From contig JAFSIS010000078.1 of assembly GCA_017439665.1 (NCBI GenBank), forward strand, positions 25,067 to 89,066: a stretch of DNA of 64,000 nucleotides. Reading direction: 5' to 3'. The notes below the pieces were generated by a model. The model made no database searches, had not been told where the DNA came from, and was given only the letters and a program-made list of their open reading frames with translations. Shown in pieces: positions 16,036 to 24,786 of this stretch. The number at the start of each line of letters is the position of its first letter. Positions within the stretch are counted from its first letter, which is position 1. The stretch is from Lachnospiraceae bacterium (GTDB taxonomy: Bacteria; Bacillota; Clostridia; Lachnospirales; Lachnospiraceae). A program made the translations under genes and the position numbers.

Positions 16036-18216
16036 TTAAATAGTTCTCCAATAAATTTCCAGTACGTCACCGTCATGAAGTTCTTCCATAAACTGTGCCG
16101 GTTTACCGTTCAGGGTAGTCACGATAGCCCCCTGAGGCTTGGACAGATCAAAGGAGATAAAATCAAACACATCCACAAATATGTATTTTGCCTTACCCTT
16201 CAGTACCACAGGAGACTGATTCACCACAACGATCATCTGACGGGAAGCCTGTGGCTGCACCTGCTGTACAGGATTAACAGTGGCGGTTGCCGAAATCGAT
16301 ACACCTTCTTCCTGCTGCTTCTCTCCTTCATCCGATGGTATCCTTCGGCTCCTTTCTAAGAAGCTGCTTTCAGATCGCCCACTCTCATTTGTAATGGCGT
16401 CGGTTTCTTCTTCCATCTCATCATTTAAATCATCATAACTGTCCAAGATAGCGATACCTTCTGTATCTTCCATGGTCACGGTGAAGTTTTCATAGACTCT
16501 GGTTCCCAGGTCGGCCACAGCATTATTCACATAATACCTTCTGTGATCCTTTACCGACAAATCCATAAACTTTAAAATCTGCTCCACCGTATAATAATTC
16601 AGAAATTCAATGCTATCTCCACTCTGGATCTCATAGTATTCCGACTGTAAAACACCGTTGACACTGGCAAATTTGGGCAGAATCACTCTCTTGCCATTGA
16701 TCTCCAGCACCAGTGTTCCCTTAAACTCTGTCAGCTGGCCAATCTCCATACGGGCAGGTGTTCCCGCTGTAGATTCCTGAACTTCAATAATGTCATCCTT
16801 TTTGATGGCACTGTGGATGTTGGCTGGCTTACCATTCAAAGTAATCACCGCACCGTCTCCCACTTCACCCCGAACGATCTTCTTTTTACCATCCACCGTA
16901 AATTCCAGCTCTTTTCCTCTTTTCGGGAAAAAACCGTCATTGGGGAATTTGGCCTGGATAGCCGCATCCGTTACGGTCAGATGCTTATTGTCATACAGCT
17001 TAACCTTCTGCCCATTGAAGGAGACAAATACAAAATTATTGTTCTGTTCATAAAAATTAAGGCAGATACCTACCGGGGTCACCAGAAGGGAGTCTTTCTC
17101 TATAGCAGTATCCATGAACTCAATTTTCTGCATTACCTCGGCTCCCCGGATGGCTACACGCTCCGGCTGAATCCCCAGCTTGTCAGCCAGCATACGGGTA
17201 TAGCCATTGACCTTGCCTCCGCCGCCTACCACAAAAACAGCACTTACCGACTTCCCGCCGTTTAATTCCTTGATCTTATCGGAAACCAGACCGGTCATTT
17301 CCTCTAAAACCGGCCTCAGAAGCTCATCGATCTCACGGGTTTCTATGGTCTGTTTCAGTCCCATGATATCCTCGTAGCCCACAACATCTCCCCGTGTAGA
17401 ATCCCTCTTGATGTTTTCTGCCATCTGAAAATCCGTAAGACAATGCAGAGCAATCTGCTCTGTAAGGCAGTCCCCTGCCTTGGGAATCATTCCATAGGCA
17501 ATAATACTTCCGTCTCTGGTAATGGAAATATCACTGGTTCCGGCGCCTACATCTACCAGGGCAATATTCAACAGGCGGTACCGTTCCGGAATAGCTACCT
17601 GAATGGCCGCAATCGGCTCCAGGGTCATATTGGCAACCTGAAGTCCTGCCAGTTCTACCGCCTTATTCAATCCATCCACCACCTCATCCGGGAGGAAGGT
17701 GGCAATTAAGTCCACACTGATCTTTCGTGCTTTGTGATTTTCAAGATTACCAATGTGAAAATCGTTAAGATAGTAACAAATTACCGAGTTTCCCACACAG
17801 TAGAATTTTTGTCTGCTTTTATTCTCTTTGATAAAGGATTCATAAGCTTTTTCCACCGCAACGGAATTCAGGGTATAGACGTCCTCTTTGGTCACAAGAT
17901 GCTCGTCTTCAAACTCCATTTCGGCATGACTGGTCACCGTCTCCAGAACACGTCCTGCAGCAGCGATACAGACCTCTGCCAGGCGGCGTCCGATTTCCTC
18001 TTCAAGCGCCTCCTTAACATAGGAAATGGTTGCTCCCACCTTTTCAATATCATGGATCTGGCCATCCAGCATAGCTCTGGTATCATGCTCCTTTACCTTC
18101 TGGGCCACTACCACAAAGCCATCCCCATCCTTGTATCCTACGGTTCCCACGATACTTCTGGTACCGATATCCAGACCGAACACCAGTTGTCCTGCGTAGT
18201 TTTTTATCTTCTCCAA
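16036..18216 (-). CDS. FtsA-like actin-fold cell division protein, long form
   Basis: A 726-residue protein starting at TTG (18214-18216) with GGGGAGGAAG upstream. The N-terminal ~400 residues have actin-superfamily motifs: phosphate 1 loop VFGLDIGTRSIVGTVG, phosphate 2 region IALVDVGAGTSDISI and adenosine motif FVVGGGGKVNGYTRMLA. The C-terminal ~300 residues are unlike classical FtsA and contain repeated small beta modules (VTLNGKPANIHSAIKKDD and VTTLNGKPAQFMEELHDGD are clearly related) separated by an acidic, low-complexity stretch (about residues 590-640). This long form is common in Clostridia. No ftsZ is adjacent. It sits between coaE and the MBL gene. Confidence 0.85.
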   Translation of the reverse strand: MEKIKNYAGQLVFGLDIGTRSIVGTVGYKDGDGFVVVAQKVKEHDTRAMLDGQIHDIEKVGATISYVKEALEEEIGRRLAEVCIAAAGRVLETVTSHAEMEFEDEHLVTKEDVYTLNSVAVEKAYESFIKENKSRQKFYCVGNSVICYYLNDFHIGNLENHKARKISVDLIATFLPDEVVDGLNKAVELAGLQVANMTLEPIAAIQVAIPERYRLLNIALVDVGAGTSDISITRDGSIIAYGMIPKAGDCLTEQIALHCLTDFQMAENIKRDSTRGDVVGYEDIMGLKQTIETREIDELLRPVLEEMTGLVSDKIKELNGGKSVSAVFVVGGGGKVNGYTRMLADKLGIQPERVAIRGAEVMQKIEFMDTAIEKDSLLVTPVGICLNFYEQNNNFVFVSFNGQKVKLYDNKHLTVTDAAIQAKFPNDGFFPKRGKELEFTVDGKKKIVRGEVGDGAVITLNGKPANIHSAIKKDDIIEVQESTAGTPARMEIGQLTEFKGTLVLEINGKRVILPKFASVNGVLQSEYYEIQSGDSIEFLNYYTVEQILKFMDLSVKDHRRYYVNNAVADLGTRVYENFTVTMEDTEGIAILDSYDDLNDEMEEETDAITNESGRSESSFLERSRRIPSDEGEKQQEEGVSISATATVNPVQQVQPQASRQMIVVVNQSPVVLKGKAKYIFVDVFDFISFDLSKPQGAIVTTLNGKPAQFMEELHDGDVLEIYWRTI

Positions 18217-18233
18217 AGGTTCTTCCTCCCCTT

Positions 18234-18842
18234 TTATTCATGCAAGATCTGCAGGCGTTCTGCCTGCAGCTTAATCTGTCCGGCAGTATCCGCAAAATCA
18301 CCGCTGTTGTCAATGACAACCGATGCGTACTTACGAAACTCCTCTTCCGTCCGCTGACTGGCCATGATCTGCGTAATTTTTTCTTCGGTATAATTCCGAT
18401 TCTCTTTCAGCCGCTGCCGCCGAACGGCCTCCCTGCTGTAAATATACCACAATTCATCCACCCAGGGCAGATACCCTGCTTCGATAAAGAGGGCTGCTTC
18501 CAGAAAAAATACCTCTGTTTTTCCGGATTTCTCCTCTTCCCCCATGATTTTTTGAATATATTCCTCTACTGCCGGATGAATGATCCCATTCACCTCTTTA
18601 AGCAATTTATCATCGGCAAAGATCAGTTCTGCCATCTTTCCCCGGTGGATCCTGCCATCCTCCTCAAGAATTTCCGTTCCCAATACCTGGATCAGCCGGT
18701 GATAGCACCGGGTTCCCTTTTCCTTCACCAGATGCCCTACCTCATCTGCCAGAATGATCCGGCATCCGGTATGCTCTGCCAGATAGGAAAGAACCTTTGA
18801 TTTTCCGCAGCCTACGCCGCCGGTAACACCAATCTTGATCAC
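18234..18842 (-). CDS. coaE: dephospho-CoA kinase
   Basis: A 202-residue P-loop kinase that phosphorylates dephospho-CoA in the last step of CoA synthesis. The Walker A motif is GGVGCGKS (residues 8-15), followed by ILADEVGHLV, the conserved acidic residue of the CoA-binding lid, and the RQRLKENRNY...QMIASQ-like lid region (RRQRLKENRNYTEEKITQIM). It starts at a GTG that overlaps the polA stop by one base (TAGTG), a sign of translational coupling. polA-coaE adjacency is common in Firmicutes. Confidence 0.95.
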   Translation of the reverse strand: MIKIGVTGGVGCGKSKVLSYLAEHTGCRIILADEVGHLVKEKGTRCYHRLIQVLGTEILEEDGRIHRGKMAELIFADDKLLKEVNGIIHPAVEEYIQKIMGEEEKSGKTEVFFLEAALFIEAGYLPWVDELWYIYSREAVRRQRLKENRNYTEEKITQIMASQRTEEEFRKYASVVIDNSGDFADTAGQIKLQAERLQILHE

Positions 18843-21487
18843 TATTTTGCTTCATACCAATCTGTACCCTGGTGGACATCCACCTCCAGAGTAACTGCCA
18901 GATCGGCAGCTCCTTTCATCTCTTCTTCCAGAATCCGTTTTACCTGCTCTGTTTCCTCTATTGCCGTTTCAATCAATAATTCATCGTGTACCTGCAGAAT
19001 CATTCTGGAGGTCAGTTTTTCTTCTTCCAGCCGGTTAAACACCCGGATCATGGCAATCTTCATAATATCCGCTGCCGTTCCCTGCAGGGGAGAATTCATG
19101 GCTGCACGCTCTCCGAAGGAACGCTGCATAAAGTTTGCAGAGGAAAGCTCCGGTATGGGGCGTCTGCGACCGAAAATAGTGGTCACATAGCCTTTTTCCT
19201 TCGCCTCTGCCACCAGATTGTCCAAAAACTCCTTCACTCCCGGATAAGTTTTAAAATACTGCTCAATATAATCTCCTGCCTCTTTCCGGGTTATACTCAG
19301 ATCCTGACTGAGTCCGAAGGAGCTGATCCCGTAAACGATGCCGAAATTCACTGCCTTGGCATTTCTTCGCTGCAGATCCGTTACCTCCTCCATCGGAGTA
19401 TGAAATACCTGAGAGGCCGTGATCCGATGAATATCCGCATCCGTCTGATAGGCCTCGATCAGCTGTTTATCCCCGGACATATGCGCAAGAAGCCTTAACT
19501 CAATCTGAGAATAATCCGCATCTACAAAAACATAGCCCTCCCGGGGGACGAATACCTTACGGATCATCCTGCCCAGCTCCATCCGCATGGGGATATTCTG
19601 CAGATTGGGTTCCGTGGAGCTGATCCGTCCCGTTGCTGTAATGGTCTGATTGAAGGTGGTATGGATCTTTCCATCCTCACGAATACAGGTAGCCAGGCCA
19701 TCTGCATAGGTAGATTTCAATTTGGCCAGTGTACGGTATTCCAGGATATCGGATACAATGGGCGCCTCCCCTGCCAGCTTCTCCAAAACATCGGCTGCCG
19801 TAGAATAGCCGGTTTTGGTTTTTTTGCCACCGGGAAGTCCCAGCTTTTCAAAAAGAATCTCACCCAGCTGTTTGGGAGAATTCAGATTAAATTCCTCTCC
19901 TGCCTGGGCATACACGTTTTTTTCCAGTTTTTCTATCTTCACCTGAAGAGCATCTCCATACTCCTTCAGTGCTTCACGCTCTACCCTTACCCCTTCTTTT
20001 TCCATAGCGTACAGAACGTAGGAAAGGGGCATTTCTATCTCCTGGAAAAGACGGTCCATTCCGCTTCCCTTCAACTTTTCTTCCAGAACGGGGGCAGCCA
20101 GTAAGGCCACCAGAGAAAGATAACCTGCATACTCTTTAAACTGATCCGGCTGGTCATGGGCCGCTTTCACCAGGGTGCTTTTTCCTAAAAGCTCACTTCG
20201 TTCCGGAAGCATCATTCCCAGATGTTCACCAGCAATATCCACCACTGAATAATCGCTCTTTAAGGGATTTAACAGATAAGCTGCTATCCGGATATCCATA
20301 TATCTGCCCGGTTCAGGCTTAACCAGATAAGCATACTGTCCCTTGATTCCAAGAGTGGACAGACTGACTTTTTCAGACAGTTCCTTCAGTTTTCCCAAAA
20401 GGTACTCTCTGGTCAAAAACCCTTCCGGTAAAAAGACACAGGTTTCCTCGGCAGACAAACACAGGGAAAGACCTGCAAAGCTCTCCTCTCTTGAATCATC
20501 CTCCAGAACCTGAAACCCGACTCTGTCCAGCTTACCGGCACGGTTAAACAGCTCTTCCGCCTCCGGTAAACCGGTAATGACCGTAAAAGAAGTTCCTTTA
20601 CTCCCCTCTCCTGCTGCATTTTCTTCAAAACGGCTGAGCAGCTGCTTAAATTCCAGCTTTTTACACAGCACATAGGCCTCCTTCGTATAAGGATGCTGAA
20701 ACAATGCATCTGTAAGCTTATAAGGTAGTTCTGCATTAACCTCTATGGTAGCAAGAACCTTGCTCAGATCCGCCAGATCACGGTTTTCGGCAAGGGTCTC
20801 GCGGACACTTTTTTTACTGATCTCTTCCAAATGGGCGTAGATATTTTCCAATGAACCATAGTCTACCATCAGCTGGGTGGCAGTTTTGGGTCCCACCTTG
20901 GGTACCCCGGGAATGTTGTCGGAGGCATCTCCCATCAATGCCTTTAACTCAATAAACTGGGTAGGAGTCACCTGATATTCCCTTGCCACATCCTCAGCAT
21001 AATAATCCTCAATCTGGGTCTTTCCCCCCTTGGTTTTGGGAATACGGATCTTAATATGCTCATCTGCGATCTGTAAAAGATCCCTGTCACCGGAAACCAG
21101 CGCTACCTCCAGCCCTTCTGCCTGCGCTCTTTTGGCAAAGGTTCCCAGAATATCATCCGCCTCCAGACCGGGCTTTTCCATAATCAGAATACCCATAGCC
21201 TGAAGCATTTCCTTCATCACCGGAACCTGTTCCCTCAACTCCTCCGGCATGGACTTTCTGGTTCCCTTATACTCTTTATACAATTCATGCCGGAAAGTGG
21301 GTGCCTTAACATCGAAGGCTACTGCAACATAATCCGGCTGCTCTTCCTCAATGATCTTAAACATAATATTCAAAAAACCGTAGACAGCATTGGTATGCAG
21401 CCCCTGTATGTTCGTCAGATCGGGAACACCATAAAATGCCCGGTTCAGAATACTATGTCCGTCCAGTAAAACTAATTTTTTTCTCAT
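18842..21487 (-). CDS. polA: DNA polymerase I
   Basis: An 881-residue family A polymerase. The N-terminal 5'-nuclease domain runs to about residue 290 (MRKKLVLLDGHSILNRAFYG, GLEADDILGT, SGDRDLLQ, GDASDNIPGVPKVGPKTA). A middle 3'-5' exonuclease-like domain has lost the acidic metal ligands (VGFQVLEDDSR in place of a D-x-E motif), as in many Firmicutes, so proofreading is unlikely. The C-terminal polymerase domain has motif A DADYSQIELRLLAH, the O-helix RRNAKAVNFGIVYG and motif C VHDELLIE. Its start overlaps the stop of the zinc-finger gene (ATGA) and its stop overlaps coaE. It acts in Okazaki fragment processing and repair. Confidence 0.97.
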   Translation of the reverse strand: MRKKLVLLDGHSILNRAFYGVPDLTNIQGLHTNAVYGFLNIMFKIIEEEQPDYVAVAFDVKAPTFRHELYKEYKGTRKSMPEELREQVPVMKEMLQAMGILIMEKPGLEADDILGTFAKRAQAEGLEVALVSGDRDLLQIADEHIKIRIPKTKGGKTQIEDYYAEDVAREYQVTPTQFIELKALMGDASDNIPGVPKVGPKTATQLMVDYGSLENIYAHLEEISKKSVRETLAENRDLADLSKVLATIEVNAELPYKLTDALFQHPYTKEAYVLCKKLEFKQLLSRFEENAAGEGSKGTSFTVITGLPEAEELFNRAGKLDRVGFQVLEDDSREESFAGLSLCLSAEETCVFLPEGFLTREYLLGKLKELSEKVSLSTLGIKGQYAYLVKPEPGRYMDIRIAAYLLNPLKSDYSVVDIAGEHLGMMLPERSELLGKSTLVKAAHDQPDQFKEYAGYLSLVALLAAPVLEEKLKGSGMDRLFQEIEMPLSYVLYAMEKEGVRVEREALKEYGDALQVKIEKLEKNVYAQAGEEFNLNSPKQLGEILFEKLGLPGGKKTKTGYSTAADVLEKLAGEAPIVSDILEYRTLAKLKSTYADGLATCIREDGKIHTTFNQTITATGRISSTEPNLQNIPMRMELGRMIRKVFVPREGYVFVDADYSQIELRLLAHMSGDKQLIEAYQTDADIHRITASQVFHTPMEEVTDLQRRNAKAVNFGIVYGISSFGLSQDLSITRKEAGDYIEQYFKTYPGVKEFLDNLVAEAKEKGYVTTIFGRRRPIPELSSANFMQRSFGERAAMNSPLQGTAADIMKIAMIRVFNRLEEEKLTSRMILQVHDELLIETAIEETEQVKRILEEEMKGAADLAVTLEVDVHQGTDWYEAK

Positions 21488-21807
21488 CCAAAAACCACCA
21501 TAATCAAAATTAAAATCACCGCTAAAATAGCAAAAATCTCACATAAATAAGAAAAAATGGTCAAAATTCTGCGTTTTCTGACCCTCTTTCTGGCTTCTTC
21601 AAGCAAACCTTCCAGCTCCTTATGCAGATCAAAGCTGTTTCCTTCCTCCAGAATAGCCGCTCCTGTCATCACCAGATATTGTATGGTCAGCTCCTCCATG
21701 CATTCTTCGCAGTTCTCCACATGGATCAGAAACTGTTTTAATTCTCTCGTTTCAAGCTTTCCGGCCAAAAATGCCGGGAGCATCTTCTGATTTGCTTTAC
21801 AATCCAT
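21484..21807 (-). CDS. zinc-finger (zf-HC2-like) single-pass membrane protein
   Basis: A 107-residue protein. The N-terminal cysteine C3 and H29-x3-C33-x2-C36 (HVENCEEC) match the zf-HC2 module of anti-sigma factors. A charged helix (about 60-82) and one C-terminal membrane segment (about 85-105) follow. I chose the ATG at 21807, with AAAGGG eight nt upstream; longer in-frame starts would run into the nagB terminator and the promoter. The stop overlaps the polA start by four bases (ATGA), so it is translationally coupled to polA. No sigma factor is adjacent. It could be a membrane-tethered redox or zinc sensor; the reason for its coupling to polA is unknown. Confidence 0.8.
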   Translation of the reverse strand: MDCKANQKMLPAFLAGKLETRELKQFLIHVENCEECMEELTIQYLVMTGAAILEEGNSFDLHKELEGLLEEARKRVRKRRILTIFSYLCEIFAILAVILILIMVVFG

Positions 21808-21840
21808 TTTGCACCCTTTTTCGCTGTTCATACTCCTACC

Positions 21841-21868
21841 ATCATACACTAAAAATGGACTGTTGTAA
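21841..21868 (-). promoter_or_regulatory. promoter of the zf-HC2/polA operon
   Basis: On the minus strand TTACAA (21863-21868) and TATGAT (21841-21846) lie 16 bp apart. It overlaps the hairpin at 21850-21883, so the downstream region of the hairpin sits inside the promoter. Confidence 0.5.
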
Positions 21869-21883
21869 AACACAACAGTCCAT
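21850..21883 (-). terminator. hairpin between polA operon and nagB
   Basis: A perfect 12-bp stem ATGGACTGTTGT / ACAACAGTCCAT with a 5-nt loop and a T-tract on the minus strand. In minus-strand order nagB ends at 21900, 17 nt before it, so it terminates the ptsI-ptsH-nagB transcript. Confidence 0.85.
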
Positions 21884-21899
21884 GAATTAACGCAAACGA

Positions 21900-22628
21900 T
21901 TATTCTACCTTGGACAGAGCCGCTTCATCTGCCACTACTGTCACATCCGGGTGCATCTGCAAAATAGATGCAGGAACCTGAGGAGTTACTGGTCCGAAGA
22001 ACGCATCCTTTACGATCTGTGCCTTGTCTGCACCACTTACTACTACCAGGATCTTTTTTGCCTTCATAATGGTGCCGATTCCCATAGTATATGCCTGCTT
22101 CGGTACATCATCAGCAGAGGCAAAGAAGCGCTTGTTGGCCTCGATGGTACTCTGGGTAAGGTTTACACAGTGTGTCAGCTTTTCAAACTCCTCACAGGGC
22201 TCATTGAAACCGATATGTCCGTTGTGGCCCAGACCAAGGAGCTGCAGATCCTGTCCACCCACCGCTTCGATAATTGCCTCATATTCCATACAGGCTTTCT
22301 CGCTGTCAGCCTCAGTACCATCCGGTAAATGGGTATTTTCCAGATTGATATTCACATGCCTGAACAGATGATCATGCATGAAATAATAATAGGACTGATC
22401 ATTTTCCCGGGGAAGTCCTCTGTATTCATCCAGATTTACACTCTTCACCTGTGAAAAATCCAGATCACCATTCCGATAGCCTTCCACAAGATTTTTATAA
22501 GTACCGATGGGTGTGGAACCTGTTGCCAGGCCCAAAACACTATCGGGTTTCAATACAATCTGCGCAGCGATGATATTGGCCGCTTTTTTACTCATATCCT
22601 CATAATCTTTCGTCCTGATTATTCTCAT
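21900..22628 (-). CDS. nagB: glucosamine-6-phosphate deaminase
   Basis: A 242-residue enzyme that converts glucosamine-6-phosphate to fructose-6-phosphate and ammonia. It begins MRIIRTKDYEDMSKKAAN and contains GLATGSTPIGTYKNL, SVNLDEYRGL (catalytic Asp region), LGLGHNGHIGFNEP (active site) and TMGIGTIMKAKKIL. Several starts (GTG 22637, ATG 22631, ATG 22628) are within nine nt; the last is best spaced from AGGGG. It lies 11 nt downstream of ptsH. The cluster suggests amino sugars are a PTS-linked carbon and nitrogen source. Confidence 0.95.
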   Translation of the reverse strand: MRIIRTKDYEDMSKKAANIIAAQIVLKPDSVLGLATGSTPIGTYKNLVEGYRNGDLDFSQVKSVNLDEYRGLPRENDQSYYYFMHDHLFRHVNINLENTHLPDGTEADSEKACMEYEAIIEAVGGQDLQLLGLGHNGHIGFNEPCEEFEKLTHCVNLTQSTIEANKRFFASADDVPKQAYTMGIGTIMKAKKILVVVSGADKAQIVKDAFFGPVTPQVPASILQMHPDVTVVADEAALSKVE

Positions 22629-22639
22629 CATACTCACCC

Positions 22640-22897
22640 CTAAAAGTTTTCTTTAAAAAACTGCTCAAGATCAGCCTTTACAGCAGCCTCATCCTCTCCA
22701 TCAATAGAGACTTCTACGGTATCTCCCTTTTTTGCCCCTAAAGACATAACGCCCATAATTCTTTTGGCATCTGCAGTCTTTCCTTTGCAGCCAATGGTGA
22801 TTGCCGACTTATACTCGGAACATTTTTTCACCAATACTCCTGCCGGTCTTCCGTGGATTCCCACCTCGTCTGTTACTACATAAGAAAATTTAGTCAT
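22640..22897 (-). CDS. ptsH: PTS phosphocarrier protein HPr
   Basis: An 85-residue HPr. The active-site histidine is H15 in VGIHGRPAG. The family stretch IMGVMSLG follows. Position 46, which in Firmicutes HPr is the serine phosphorylated by HPr kinase (KSIMGVMSLG), is arginine here (AKRIMGVMSLG, codon AGA). Phosphotransfer from enzyme I through H15 should be intact. Regulation through Ser46, including CcpA co-repression, should not be possible for this copy. It lies between ptsI and nagB in the same direction and is probably co-transcribed. Confidence 0.93.
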   Translation of the reverse strand: MTKFSYVVTDEVGIHGRPAGVLVKKCSEYKSAITIGCKGKTADAKRIMGVMSLGAKKGDTVEVSIDGEDEAAVKADLEQFFKENF

Positions 22898-22956
22898 GTT
22901 GCCTCCATTCCGGTGTTCTACACCTGTCTTGATTTATATGGTTTTATTTTGTCTCT

Positions 22957-24573
22957 TTAGATTTCTCTCACCCGCTTACGAAGAGGTAAAACGTAAGTGG
23001 GAGAAACGGATAATTCATCAATCCCCATATCGATAAAACGTTCCGTCAGGGTAAGATCGCTTGCCAGTTCACCGCAGATACCTACCCAGATTCCGTTTTT
23101 GTGCCCGTTATCAATGGTCATCTTGATCATTTTGAGCACCGCCGGATGATGGGAATCATAGAAGGTTTCCAGACATTCATTCTGACGGTCAATAGCCAGG
23201 GTATATTGGGTCAGGTCGTTGGTACCGATACTGAAGAAATCCACCTCTTTTGCCAGCTCATCAGACATCATTACCGCTGCAGGAGTCTCGATCATAATTC
23301 CCAGTTCCACCTCACCGAAAGGAATTCCCTCTGCCTTAAGCTCAGCCTTAACCTCTTCCACGATCTCCTTGATCCGCTGGATCTCCCATACGGAAATGAT
23401 CATGGGGAACATAATGGAGCAGGTGCCATAGGCAGAAGCCCGGTAAATTGCACGAAGCTGAGTTTTGAATACATCGATCCTTTCCAGACAGATTCGGATG
23501 GCACGAAGCCCCATTGCCGGATTCTCCTCGTGATCCAGATGGAAATAATAGGTCTGCTTGTCCGCACCGATATCCAGGGTACGGATGATTACCTTCTTTC
23601 CTCCCATTCCTTCCACTACTGTCTTATATGCCTCGTACTGCTCTTCTTCTGTAGGATAATCCTGACTGCCCAGATAGACGAATTCACTTCTGAACAGGCC
23701 GATCCCACCCGCATCTGAGGCCAGTACCTTCGGTAGATCCTCTGCATTTCCAATATTGGCATAAATATTGATCTTACGGCCGTCAGTAGTCTCGTTCTCT
23801 TTCCCCTTCAGCTCATCCAGCTGAGCCAGCTCAGCTCTCCACTTATCCAAAGCTTTCTGTTTTTCTGCCAGAGTCTCCTCATCAGGCTCCACAATCAAGG
23901 TATGATTAAAGCTGTCAACCACAGCCAGCTTTCCGTCGTATTCATCCAAAAGCTCGATATCTGTATTGATCAGGGAAGGAAGATTCATACTCCTTGCTAA
24001 AATTGCGGTATGGGAATTCTGGGAACCGAAACGGGTAACAAAGGCCAGGATCTTGGATTTATCCATCTGCACCGTTTCACTGGGCGTAAGGTCATCGGCC
24101 ACCACAATTACCGGTTCTTCGGAATCGATTCCTCCCTCTTTTACACCGGCAAGCACTCTTATCACCCTTTTGGAAATGTCCATAACGTCAGCACTTCTCG
24201 CCTTAAAGTAATCATCATCCATATTGGCAAAGACCTCAGCAAAGCTCTCTCCCGTGGCATTGGTGGCATATTCCGCATTCACCTTCTGCTCCGTAATCAT
24301 CCCTTCTACGGCTTCCAGATAGTCCATATCCTCCAGCATCATCTTGTGCACATCGAAGATCATTGCCTGCTCCTCGCCCACATCGGCTAAAGCTTTGTCA
24401 TACAGCCTGGAAAGCTGGTCTTTAGCCTTCTCACAGGCCTCACGGAATCGTTCCTTTTCACCTTCTATATCACTGATTGTTTTCTTAACCAGAGTGTATT
24501 CCTGCTTTTTAAAAATAAAAAGCTTACCGATGGCTACTCCGGATAACACGCTCTTTCCCTGAAAATTTTTCAT
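22957..24573 (-). CDS. ptsI: PTS enzyme I (phosphoenolpyruvate-protein phosphotransferase)
   Basis: A 538-residue enzyme that takes phosphate from PEP and passes it to HPr. The N-terminus KSVLSGVAIGKLFIF leads into the HPr-binding domain. The phosphorylated histidine is in GSQNSHTAILARSMNLPSL. The PEP-binding barrel shows IGLFRSEFVYL, RTLDIGADKQ, MGLRAIRICL, IMFPMI, GIMIETPAAVM and FSIGTNDLTQYTLAIDRQN. The gene starts the ptsI-ptsH-nagB transcript from the promoter at 24662-24690, which overlaps a 22-bp palindrome that could be an operator. Order ptsI then ptsH is the reverse of the usual ptsHI. Confidence 0.96.
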   Translation of the reverse strand: MKNFQGKSVLSGVAIGKLFIFKKQEYTLVKKTISDIEGEKERFREACEKAKDQLSRLYDKALADVGEEQAMIFDVHKMMLEDMDYLEAVEGMITEQKVNAEYATNATGESFAEVFANMDDDYFKARSADVMDISKRVIRVLAGVKEGGIDSEEPVIVVADDLTPSETVQMDKSKILAFVTRFGSQNSHTAILARSMNLPSLINTDIELLDEYDGKLAVVDSFNHTLIVEPDEETLAEKQKALDKWRAELAQLDELKGKENETTDGRKINIYANIGNAEDLPKVLASDAGGIGLFRSEFVYLGSQDYPTEEEQYEAYKTVVEGMGGKKVIIRTLDIGADKQTYYFHLDHEENPAMGLRAIRICLERIDVFKTQLRAIYRASAYGTCSIMFPMIISVWEIQRIKEIVEEVKAELKAEGIPFGEVELGIMIETPAAVMMSDELAKEVDFFSIGTNDLTQYTLAIDRQNECLETFYDSHHPAVLKMIKMTIDNGHKNGIWVGICGELASDLTLTERFIDMGIDELSVSPTYVLPLRKRVREI

Positions 24574-24661
24574 CTCTCCATCCCCTTTTTTCCAGTAGTA
24601 TTCGAATTATTTGGCATTTTATACAAGATTTGTCTACAAAAACTGGTAATCATCTTCAATT

Positions 24662-24690
24662 AGCATATCAATTATATCTCTGATTGTCAA
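24662..24690 (-). promoter_or_regulatory. promoter of ptsI-ptsH-nagB
   Basis: On the minus strand TTGACA (24685-24690) and TATGCT (24662-24667) are 17 bp apart. The -35 hexamer lies in one arm of the palindrome at 24682-24703. Confidence 0.7.
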
Positions 24691-24703
24691 GCTCTTGACA
24701 ATC
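24682..24703. promoter_or_regulatory. 22-bp palindrome over the ptsI -35 box, candidate operator
   Basis: GATTGTCAAG and CTTGACAATC are perfect 10-bp arms around a CT centre. Its position over the -35 box suggests a repressor site. It has no adjacent T-tract on the minus strand, so a terminator is less likely. Confidence 0.55.
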
Positions 24704-24718
24704 AATATTCTTTGGGAA

Positions 24719-24771
24719 CAAAAGGAAAACAGAGAAAGTCGGATCCCCTGAAATCATCCTTCTTTCTCTGT
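24719..24771 (-). terminator. intrinsic terminator of hisS-aspS
   Basis: Stem ACAGAGAAAG / CTTTCTCTGT followed on the minus strand by a T-rich tract, 16 nt after the aspS stop. Confidence 0.75.
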
Positions 24772-24786
24772 CTTGCAGGTTTTATT

